The notes under the pieces are model-generated. The model saw only the letters and a list, made by a program, of their open reading frames with translations, was not told the DNA's origin and ran no database searches. This document shows positions 30,209-35,637 of a DNA stretch of 35,928 nucleotides, one piece after another (position 1 is the first letter of the stretch; every line of letters begins with the position of its first letter). Made by a program: the position numbers and the translations under genes. The stretch is from a virus: positions 1 to 35,928 of the IMG/VR virus record IMGVR_UViG_3300021061_000040; one strand, written 5' to 3'.

Positions 30209-32023
30209 ATGGCCGAGTTCTATATCAACGGCGACACCGGCGACGACGCCAACGCGGGCACGGAACTCGCCCCGCGCAAGACCCTGCCCACGTCGATCAG
30301 CAGCGGCGACGTTCTGTACCTCGCCGGCACGATCCGGGGCGCGACCACGCCCACCGGGGCGGCCACGGCCAACGCCTCGCTGACCACGTACACGAACAAG
30401 TCCAACGTCACGGTCCAGCAGTGGAAGGGGCAGACGCAGGCGGAACTCCGCGGGGACGTGCAGCTCGTGCAGAGCGGCTGGACCGCCAGCACCAACGCCT
30501 GGCAGAAAACAATCGCCACGGGCCTGACCCTCTCCCACGTCGTCTACAAGTGGGACGCCAACATCGACGGCTCCGGCCGCCACTACGGGTTCCTGCAATC
30601 GGATTCTCTGGCCAACGTCCAGAACGCCACCGGCTCCACCGGCAAGTACCACTACGCCAGCGGCACCGGCGTGCTCAGCGTCTACCTGGGCGGGGACAAC
30701 CCCAACACCAGCGGCTTCCCCGTCGCCTACTGCGCGGTCGATGGGTCCACCGCGATCTTCTTCAACGGCGGCACGGGCAACGTGGTGGACGGCATCAACT
30801 TCGCACTGTACCCCGGGGGCTCGGACTGCTACTGCGTGCGGATGGACGACAACCAGAACTCCATCATCCGCCTGTGCACGGCCCGCGACGCCGGATTCCA
30901 CGCCTTTGGGTTCCTGGGGCAGACGGTCGCCAACGTCAACAACACAATCGAGGGCTGCGCCGGGTACGGGCTCCGCCACGACGGCACCTACACGGTCCAC
31001 TACACCACGAACGCGGCCGGGTCGCTGAGCGGGGCGGTGGTCCGGGCGTGCGCCTTCCACGGCTACCGCTACCTCGGGCTCGACGGCGCCGTGCTCGGGG
31101 GGCTCTCCGCCAACGGGCAGATCGGGTGCTACGCGCACGCGGACACGGGCTCGCCCGTCACCGGCGTTCTCTACGACGGCTGCACCTTCACGTATTACGC
31201 CGGCGAGACGGGGTTCGTCCCCTACGACGCCGCGAACACCACCGCCCCGAGCGACAAGTGGGACTGGTCCACCTACCCGGTGCGGGCCGACCGCTGCACG
31301 GTCACGGGCGGCATCCACTGGCGACTGAGCCAGTACATGGCGTCCCGGCGCTGCACGATCCACATGACCCGCTCGGGGTCGTCGGGCGCCGGCGTCGGCC
31401 AGCCGGGCGTGATCGGCTTCACCGCCACCGGGGGCGCGGCCTACGGCGTCCTCTTCGAGGCGTGCGAGATCATCTTCGACGGCGACGGGCTGGCGGGCGT
31501 CCGGAACTTCGTGGTGCACGGGGCCAACCACGACATCCGCCTGCTCAACTGCTCGGTGTGGGAGGCGGCGACCACGGGCGCGGGCGAGGCCCACATCATG
31601 TTCGCCTGGAACTCGATCAACACCGCCCACATCCGCGCCCGCGGCTGCGTGATCGGGTTCCTCACCGAGGGGTGGTCCACCCTCTGCTGGGAGGACGCGA
31701 GCACCGACGCGGCCCACCACGACTTCCTCGACTGCGCGTACTACTTCCTGCGCTCCGGCGACAACATGAGCGAGAACACGTCGCTGGACTCCAAGAGCGA
31801 GTGGGCGGCCAGCGTGGACACCAGCGCCCGGCAGCTCGCCGCGGCCCCCTTCCCGTCCGCCCCGACCAACCTCTCGCTGACCTCGGCCTCGTCGGTGTGG
31901 TCGGTGCGCCGCGCCACGTCCGACATTATCCCCGCCGTTGGCATCAACGCCGGCTACGCCAGGTTCTACGGCGCGTGGCAGTACCCGCCCCGGGCGGCGG
32001 TGAGCCGGCTTCTTGGCCTCTAA
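30209..32023 (+). CDS. Second beta-helix tail spike or fibre, 604 residues
   Basis: ATG directly after the previous stop, AAGGAG eleven bases upstream. The start (FYINGDTGDDANAGTELAPR) is the standard entry of polysaccharide-binding beta-helix proteins (GDDAN.G....P..T). A solenoid with regular turns follows: GTGNVVDGINFALYPGGSDC, DNQNSIIRLCTARDAGFHAF, NNTIEGCAGYGLRHDG, SGAVVRACAFHGYRYLG, HDIRLLNCSVWEAATTG, AHIRARGCVIGFLTEG. The C-terminus has Ser/Thr-rich strands. It is likely the main receptor-binding spike; with the previous gene it forms a pair. Confidence 0.75.
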   Translation: MAEFYINGDTGDDANAGTELAPRKTLPTSISSGDVLYLAGTIRGATTPTGAATANASLTTYTNKSNVTVQQWKGQTQAELRGDVQLVQSGWTASTNAWQKTIATGLTLSHVVYKWDANIDGSGRHYGFLQSDSLANVQNATGSTGKYHYASGTGVLSVYLGGDNPNTSGFPVAYCAVDGSTAIFFNGGTGNVVDGINFALYPGGSDCYCVRMDDNQNSIIRLCTARDAGFHAFGFLGQTVANVNNTIEGCAGYGLRHDGTYTVHYTTNAAGSLSGAVVRACAFHGYRYLGLDGAVLGGLSANGQIGCYAHADTGSPVTGVLYDGCTFTYYAGETGFVPYDAANTTAPSDKWDWSTYPVRADRCTVTGGIHWRLSQYMASRRCTIHMTRSGSSGAGVGQPGVIGFTATGGAAYGVLFEACEIIFDGDGLAGVRNFVVHGANHDIRLLNCSVWEAATTGAGEAHIMFAWNSINTAHIRARGCVIGFLTEGWSTLCWEDASTDAAHHDFLDCAYYFLRSGDNMSENTSLDSKSEWAASVDTSARQLAAAPFPSAPTNLSLTSASSVWSVRRATSDIIPAVGINAGYARFYGAWQYPPRAAVSRLLGL

Positions 32024-32043
32024 CCCACCTACCGGAGCCACGT

Positions 32044-32391
32044 ATGCACTTCCAGTTCCAGATCGCGGGCCAGGACGCGGAGACGGCCCGCACCATCACG
32101 AAGGCGAACATCGCCGCGTCCCAGACCGCATCCTCCCTCGTCGCCGCCGTGACCGGCAAGAAGATCCGCGTGGTGGCGCTGGCGATGGTCACGGGCGGGA
32201 CGGCCACCGACGTGACCTTCAACAGCGCCAGCACGGCCATCTCGCCCCTGTTCGCCAACGGGGCCAACGGCGGGGCGGTCCTCCCGTTCAACCCGGTCGG
32301 CTGGTTCGAGACGGTGGCGGGCGAGGCCCTGACGGTCACGACCGGCGCGGGCTCCACCACCGGCTTCCTCATCTCCTACGTGCTGGTGTAA
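32044..32391 (+). CDS. Phage structural protein of the AAVTGKKIRV family, 115 residues
   Basis: ATG at 32044 with GGAG eight bases upstream. The pattern SSLVAAVTGKKIRVVALAMV, TDVTFNSASTAISPLFANG, GGAVLPFNPVGWFETVAGEA, LTVTTGAG and a final ISYVLV is shared by a common family of small phage virion proteins of unknown exact place, usually near tail fibre genes. Beta-rich, likely a small trimeric module. Confidence 0.65.
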   Translation: MHFQFQIAGQDAETARTITKANIAASQTASSLVAAVTGKKIRVVALAMVTGGTATDVTFNSASTAISPLFANGANGGAVLPFNPVGWFETVAGEALTVTTGAGSTTGFLISYVLV

Positions 32392-32393
32392 CC

Positions 32394-32762
32394 ATGAAAC
32401 CCATCATCACCCTCCTCGCCCTGTGCCTGCTCGCGGGCTGCACCACGTTCTCGCACCGCTCCAGGACGGGGGCGGACGGGTCCAAGGAACGGTCCACGTC
32501 CTACACCTCGATCCGCGACGACGCGGCGCAGCGGATGGGGTCGATGGTCTCGGACGGCCTGGGCTGGGCCGCGGAGAACCCGCTGGTGTCCGCCGCGGCC
32601 AGCGTCCTGGGCCTCGGCGGCGCGGTCGGCTGGTTCAACCGGCGGGCCGGCAAGAAGGCCGACGCCGCGTGGGACGAGGCCGACCAGAAGCGGAAGGAGC
32701 AGGCGGACAAGGAGCGGGAACTGCTGCTGACGGTGCTCGCCGCGAAGGGGCCGAAGCCGTGA
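32394..32762 (+). CDS. Phage lipoprotein, possible spanin-like
   Basis: 122 residues, ATG at 32394. A clear lipoprotein signal: KPIITLLALCLLAGC, with lipobox LLAGC at about residue 11-15, so the mature protein starts at Cys. After a polar segment there is a weakly hydrophobic stretch (NPLVSAAASVLGLGGAVGWF), then a charged helix (AAWDEADQKRKEQADKEREL). Lipoproteins with a membrane-like segment and coiled coil are found among phage spanins, which join the two membranes in lysis. The adjacent XhlA-like candidate supports a lysis role, but the length and form are not diagnostic. Confidence 0.65.
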   Translation: MKPIITLLALCLLAGCTTFSHRSRTGADGSKERSTSYTSIRDDAAQRMGSMVSDGLGWAAENPLVSAAASVLGLGGAVGWFNRRAGKKADAAWDEADQKRKEQADKERELLLTVLAAKGPKP

Positions 32763-32992
32763 GCCTTCGCTGGCGGGCCGATGGCCGGTTGCTCTGCGGG
32801 GCCAAGAGCGAGGCCCAAGATGGCGATGTGTACTTCGATGACGGTCAGCAGTACGAGATGAGCCGTCGAGGCATCATCGTGCCCGACGCGAACGAGGACG
32901 CCAACGGCCTGTGGCATTGGCAGGCCCCGCCCATTCCGCCGGACTGGGCGACCTTTCACCAACCAGGACTCTCCCGATGGGCCACGCCGTAG
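32759..32992 (+). CDS. Small hypothetical protein, 77 residues
   Basis: GTG (32759) in a GTGA overlap with the lipoprotein gene. The sequence has LRWRADGRLLCGAKSEAQDG, then VYFDDGQQYEMSRRGIIVP and LWHWQAPPIPPDWATFHQP, rich in Trp. The start resembles a repeat-type beta domain. Unrecognised; part of the late small-gene run. Confidence 0.5.
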   Translation: MSLRWRADGRLLCGAKSEAQDGDVYFDDGQQYEMSRRGIIVPDANEDANGLWHWQAPPIPPDWATFHQPGLSRWATP

Positions 32993-33204
32993 CACATCGC
33001 CTGTTCCAGATCACCGAGCCCGACCTGGTGGACTTGGAGCACACCCTCCCGGCGCTGCTTGACCGGATGTACCCGCACCTCGACAACCGCCAGCGCGCCC
33101 AGTGGCGCAAGGTGCAGCGGATCATCACTGACGTGCGGTGGAACTACGGCCCACCCGGGGAGTGCGAGGTTATCCCGGCGGATGGGGATGGGCCGACTCC
33201 ATGA
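32977..33204 (+). CDS. Small hypothetical protein, 75 residues
   Basis: ATG at 32977 with AGGA upstream, overlapping the previous gene by 16 bases. The middle helix-rich region (LVDLEHTLPALLDRMYPHLD, NRQRAQWRKVQRIITDVRW) fits a compact helical fold, with a loop GPPGECEVIP at the end. Function unknown. Confidence 0.5.
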   Translation: MGHAVAHRLFQITEPDLVDLEHTLPALLDRMYPHLDNRQRAQWRKVQRIITDVRWNYGPPGECEVIPADGDGPTP

Positions 33205-33554
33205 CCGCCCGCACCGTCCGCAACCTGTCCCTGATCATGTGTACCGCGTGCGCGGGGGTGGTGTCACATGCGACGGAAGGTCTCTCGCATGATGCCGTCC
33301 GACCCCCGCTCGCCGCGAACGTAACCAAACTCCCCGCCCCGCCAGCCGACGCCCTCATACGACACGACCTCGCCCTCGTCGGTGCGGTCAATGGCGTACT
33401 CGTTGACGCACAGGCCGTTCACGCCACCGTTCTTCTGGAGTGCGTCCCGAAGGGTGGTCAAGGACGCAATGAGCCGTTCGCCCAGTGTTGCCATCCCCCC
33501 ATTGTACCGCCCGGAGCCACCTCGCCGTGCCACCCAAAGACAAAGTTGAACTGA
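33201..33554 (+). CDS. Possible small secreted protein, partly displaced by a reverse gene
   Basis: 117-residue frame with ATG in an ATGA overlap. The first 20 residues (MTARTVRNLSLIMCTACAGV) are signal-peptide-like, and third positions are G/C-rich to about 33265. Beyond that the codon pattern weakens, where the reverse gene at 33264-33494 has the better coding signal. The frame also runs into the next + gene. Most likely an old gene whose 3' part has been overwritten by the reverse gene, or a chance frame. Confidence 0.3.
   Translation: MTARTVRNLSLIMCTACAGVVSHATEGLSHDAVRPPLAANVTKLPAPPADALIRHDLALVGAVNGVLVDAQAVHATVLLECVPKGGQGRNEPFAQCCHPPIVPPGATSPCHPKTKLN
33264..33494 (-). CDS. Reverse-strand hypothetical protein (moron candidate)
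   Basis: 76 residues from the ATG at 33494. The reading has normal composition and G/C-rich third positions: MATLGERLIASLTTLRDALQ, KNGGVNGLCVNEYAIDRTDE, GEVVSYEGVGWRGGEFGYV. It has a helix then a beta domain. It is the second small reverse gene in the late region and starts six bases after TACAAT, as for a leaderless message. It overlaps the + strand frame at 33201 completely. Role unknown. Confidence 0.6.
   Translation of the reverse strand: MATLGERLIASLTTLRDALQKNGGVNGLCVNEYAIDRTDEGEVVSYEGVGWRGGEFGYVRGERGSDGIMRETFRRM
33501..33506 (-). promoter_or_regulatory. TACAAT -10 element six bases before the reverse gene
   Basis: On the minus strand TACAAT is followed by six G and then ATG. The distance places the transcription start at the start codon. 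The G run is too close to serve as a Shine-Dalgarno. There is no clear -35. Confidence 0.4.
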
Positions 33555-33745
33555 TCTACGACGAGGTCGTCACGATCAAGGAACTGCTCACCGGCAACGG
33601 CGAGCCGTCCAAGGGCCTCATCGTGCGCGTGGACCGGCTGGAGCAGGCGGAGCAGAAGCGCGGCGTGTGGGTCGGCGCGGCCGTGGTGGCGGGCGTCGGC
33701 GCGGCCGTCACGACGGTGTGGGCCAAACTGACCGGGGGGCAGTGA
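33527..33745 (+). CDS. XhlA-like holin or membrane-anchoring protein
   Basis: 72 residues from a GTG at 33527, CGGAG about ten bases upstream. The N-terminal 45 residues are a charged helix with heptads (VELIYDEVVTIKELL; LIVRVDRLEQAEQKR), followed by one membrane segment (GVWVGAAVVAGVGAAVTTVW) and a short basic end. Coiled coil plus a single C-terminal helix is the layout of XhlA/hemolysin-like proteins that help phage lysis. The match is in layout rather than in identity, so another membrane role is possible. Confidence 0.55.
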   Translation: MPPKDKVELIYDEVVTIKELLTGNGEPSKGLIVRVDRLEQAEQKRGVWVGAAVVAGVGAAVTTVWAKLTGGQ

Positions 33746-33748
33746 GCC

Positions 33749-34534
33749 GTGCTCACCCGCTGGGCCGCCCTCTTCGACACCCACGGCGACGAGGCGGACA
33801 AGCCCGCGCTGGAGGCGGCCCGCGCGTTCCTGGCCGACTTCAAGCCCACCGTGAGGGTCGGGGGTGGCGACCACTGGGACTTCCGCTGGCTCCGCAAGAG
33901 CGCCAGCAACGACGAAGCGGCGGAGTCCGTCACCGCCGACTTTGAGGCCGGGCTCGACTTTCTCGCGTGGTATCGGCCCACGGTGCTGACGCTCGGCAAT
34001 CACGACATGCGCCTGTGGGACTTGCTCGACAAGCCCACGTCCGGGGCGCTGCGGCACCTGGCCACCCAGTGGATCGACCGTATCGAGGTCACGCTCAAGG
34101 GGTGCCAGATCCTCCCGTACTGCAAGCGCAAGGGCGTCTACCGCCTGGGGGATCATGCAGTTGTGCATGGGTACTCGCACGGGCTGGGGGCGATCAGGAA
34201 GGCGGCGCTGGTCTACGGCAACGTCATCATGGGCCACGTCCACCGGGTGGAGGCGGTGCGGGTGGAGCGGCACGACGGGGCGTGGGGGTACGGGGCGGGG
34301 TGCCTCTGCCGGCTGGACTTCGACTACGCGCGTGCCAACGTCGGCACGCTGGCGCAGGAGCGCGGTTTTGCATACGGGGTCATCACCCCGAGCGGAAGGA
34401 CCATCGTATGGCAGGCTCGCGAAATCGACGGCACGTGGCTGTTCCCCAGCGAACTGACGCCGACCTCATCACCGCCGCGCTCGCGGAACTCGCGGGCCGC
34501 CCGACCGGCGGCGGCGACCCGGGCGCGACGGTGA
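33749..34534 (+). CDS. Calcineurin-like metallophosphoesterase
   Basis: 261 residues, GTG start with GGGGGG upstream. Metal ligands of the family appear in order: FDTHGDE (Asp10, His12), GGGDHWDFRW (Asp41), LTLGNHDMRLWDLLDK (Asn84, His85), VVHGYSHG (His140 and His144), and IMGHVHRVEA (His163, His165). It hydrolyses phosphate ester bonds with two metals. Phage members are thought to act on nucleic acids or nucleotides; the substrate here is unknown. The last 25 residues (Arg/Ser/Pro-rich) are read through the start of the next gene and may be spurious. It is unusual for such an enzyme to sit among late genes. Confidence 0.85.
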   Translation: MLTRWAALFDTHGDEADKPALEAARAFLADFKPTVRVGGGDHWDFRWLRKSASNDEAAESVTADFEAGLDFLAWYRPTVLTLGNHDMRLWDLLDKPTSGALRHLATQWIDRIEVTLKGCQILPYCKRKGVYRLGDHAVVHGYSHGLGAIRKAALVYGNVIMGHVHRVEAVRVERHDGAWGYGAGCLCRLDFDYARANVGTLAQERGFAYGVITPSGRTIVWQAREIDGTWLFPSELTPTSSPPRSRNSRAARPAAATRARR

Positions 34535-34689
34535 TGGAGCTGGTGTCGAGCACGGGCCTCCCGTCCGACAAGGTGCGGGCGCTCTTGGCGGGCCTCAAGG
34601 CGCAGGGGCGGCTCATCGTCGGCCGCCGCCACCGCGAGAACCTGGCGGGCCACCCCTCGCCGGTTCCCGTCTACCGCGTGAAGCCATGA
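34408..34689 (+). CDS. Small winged-helix-like protein, 93 residues
   Basis: ATG at 34408 with GGAAGGA seven bases upstream; it overlaps the end of the phosphoesterase gene by 127 bases, where its own phase has the better codon pattern. The core (ADLITAALAELAGRPTGGGD; VMELVSSTGLPSDKVRALLA; GLKAQGRLIVGRRH) has the helix, turn, recognition helix and wing of a winged-helix domain. It could be a small DNA-binding regulator. The target is unknown. Confidence 0.6.
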   Translation: MAGSRNRRHVAVPQRTDADLITAALAELAGRPTGGGDPGATVMELVSSTGLPSDKVRALLAGLKAQGRLIVGRRHRENLAGHPSPVPVYRVKP

Positions 34690-34946
34690 CCCCGGAGCCC
34701 GCCTTGTCCTACGCCGAGACCAAACTGCTCGGGGAGTACCAGCCCCTCTTCGACCTGATCGGGCAGCCCCCGGTGGGGACGCACCTCGATCTTTTGGACG
34801 CCTATCTGCGGCTCATCGCGCTGGGCATGATCTACCGCGCGGGCGGGCGCGTGGCGGTGAACACGCCGCGGGTCGCGCTGGTCCGACTGGCCTGCGAGAT
34901 GGTGCGGGCCACGCCGAAGGGTGCCGATGGAGCCCGACCCGATTGA
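34686..34946 (+). CDS. Small hypothetical protein, 86 residues
   Basis: ATG in an ATGA overlap with the winged-helix gene. Mainly helical (SYAETKLLGEYQPLFDLIGQ; HLDLLDAYLRLIALGMIYRA) with a strand-like RVAVNTPRVALVRL. The ending is Ala/Asp-rich and overlaps the following micro-gene. Unrecognised. Confidence 0.55.
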   Translation: MTPEPALSYAETKLLGEYQPLFDLIGQPPVGTHLDLLDAYLRLIALGMIYRAGGRVAVNTPRVALVRLACEMVRATPKGADGARPD

Positions 34947-35025
34947 CACCGCCCTGGACGCCGAGCCCGACGCGCCGTGGTGGCTCGGCGGGAGCGACGG
35001 CGACACCGAAAGGACCAGACCGTGA
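34927..35025 (+). CDS. 32-residue acidic micro-gene
   Basis: ATG at 34927 with GAAGGG six bases before it, 33 codons ending at 35025 with a GTGA overlap with the next gene's GTG. The product is acidic with two Trp (DALPDAPWWLGGSDGD-like core; reading TALDAEPDAPWWLGGSDGDT). It bridges two genes of the operon exactly as the other overlaps do. Could be a short coupling peptide or a real small protein. Confidence 0.4.
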   Translation: MEPDPIDTALDAEPDAPWWLGGSDGDTERTRP

Positions 35026-35423
35026 AGCAACTCATCTGCCTGCTCGTGCTCCTGGCCGCCGCGGCCCTGGCCCCGCTCGCCGTGAGCGGCACCGGGAACC
35101 GCCGCACCGACCTGCTCGCGCTCGACCTGCAAGTGGCCGCGTGCGCCGACTGGCCGCTGGAGGGGTACGTCGAGCCCCAGACGGACGTGCCGCCCACGTT
35201 CCCGCCGCGGGGGTTCTGGATCTGGTGGTACTGGCGCTACATGGAGAACCAGTTGCCGCCCGGCCACCGCGTGTACTGCGGCGTGACCTGCCCCGAGTTC
35301 TCCGCCGACCGCGACCTGGCCGCCGAGGTGGCGGACGACCTGGACGTGTCCTATTCCACGTCGGACACGGCGGAGGACATCTGCAACCTGATCGTGGCCG
35401 AGTACTGGGACGAGATTCAGTAG
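35022..35423 (+). CDS. Secreted or periplasmic phage protein, 133 residues
   Basis: GTG (35022) with AAAGGA upstream. A signal peptide is clear (KQLICLLVLLAAAALAPLAV), with a likely cut after AVSG. The mature part has an aromatic cluster (FWIWWYWRYMENQLPPGH), three to four Cys (VAACADW; YCGVTCPEF; DICNL) and an acidic C-terminus (AEVADDLDVSYSTSDTAED). It would be exported to the periplasm with disulfides. It is the last gene of the + strand series before the RNA. Function unknown; a late host-envelope or lysis-related role is possible. Confidence 0.65.
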   Translation: MKQLICLLVLLAAAALAPLAVSGTGNRRTDLLALDLQVAACADWPLEGYVEPQTDVPPTFPPRGFWIWWYWRYMENQLPPGHRVYCGVTCPEFSADRDLAAEVADDLDVSYSTSDTAEDICNLIVAEYWDEIQ

Positions 35424-35464
35424 CCGCCGTCCGCACCGTGCTGCCCGTGGGCAGGTTGTAGGCA

Positions 35465-35470
35465 TATACT
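35465..35470 (+). promoter_or_regulatory. -10 element of the right-end RNA
   Basis: TATACT, five of six matches to the -10 consensus, gives a start near 35476-35478. No good -35 is seen 17 bases upstream, where CTGCCCGTGGGCAG forms an inverted repeat that could be an activator site. Confidence 0.5.
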
Positions 35471-35476
35471 CCTCTG

Positions 35477-35604
35477 TTGCGTGGGTGAAAGTCGGCCTCG
35501 TGCCGGGACGTGCGAAAGCGCGTCTAGCCCACGGACAGAGATTGGAAGCCCCGGCCTGCGTCGCGTTGGCATCAGCCCCGGCGTAGAACCGGGGCTTTCT
35601 CTTT
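35477..35604 (+). ncRNA. Candidate structured non-coding RNA at the phage right end
   Basis: About 128 bases with promoter, fold and terminator. Reading by eye: P1 CGTGGG (35480-35485) with CCCACG (35528-35533), extended at the DNA level by CTCTGT/ACAGAG outside; P2 CGGC (35493-35496) with GCCG (35502-35505), loop CTCGT; P3 GACGTGC, loop GAAA, GCGCGTC (35507-35524), a seven-pair GNRA hairpin. They form a three-way junction with TGAAAGT and TAG linkers. A single-stranded region leads to AGCCCCGG (35547-35554) and the terminator. No open reading frame of use is inside. It matches no riboswitch or tRNA I recognise. Confidence 0.6.
35574..35604 (+). terminator. Intrinsic terminator of the right-end RNA
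   Basis: AGCCCCGG, loop CGTAGAA, CCGGGGCT: eight pairs, then TTTCTCTTT. A classic stem with a T-rich tail on the + strand. The same 8-mer AGCCCCGG occurs upstream at 35547-35554 and could pair with CCGGGGCT in its place. Confidence 0.75.
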
Positions 35605-35609
35605 GGACA

Positions 35610-35631
35610 CACCCCGGCCGGGGCCGGGGTG
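35610..35631 (+). terminator. Second GC hairpin between converging transcripts
   Basis: CACCCCGG (35610-35617), loop CCGGGG, CCGGGGTG (35624-35631), followed by GTTGCTTTATT on the + strand. It has no T-run on the minus strand. It sits between the RNA and the stop of the reverse gene and may work as a backstop for both. Confidence 0.4.
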
Positions 35632-35637
35632 GTTGCT

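Noticed and set aside
29033-32041. A 1002-codon open frame on the minus strand
   Set aside because: It lies opposite the zinc-motif and beta-helix genes, is Val/Gly/Arg/Ala-rich without fold pattern, and is explained by G/C-rich third positions of the + genes. Other long antisense frames, such as those opposite the capsid gene (16586-18169) and the Cys-repeat gene, fail for the same reason.
35492-35530. A hammerhead or known riboswitch class
   Set aside because: The junction has TGAAAGT and TAG linkers, not CTGATGA or GAAA core sequences of hammerheads, and no conserved motif of TPP, cobalamin, SAM, glycine or cyclic di-GMP sensors was found.
35477-35552. A possible tRNA in the right-end RNA
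   Set aside because: No acceptor stem of seven pairs, no T-loop GTTCRA and no anticodon arm in the right place. The three-way junction does not fold as a cloverleaf.
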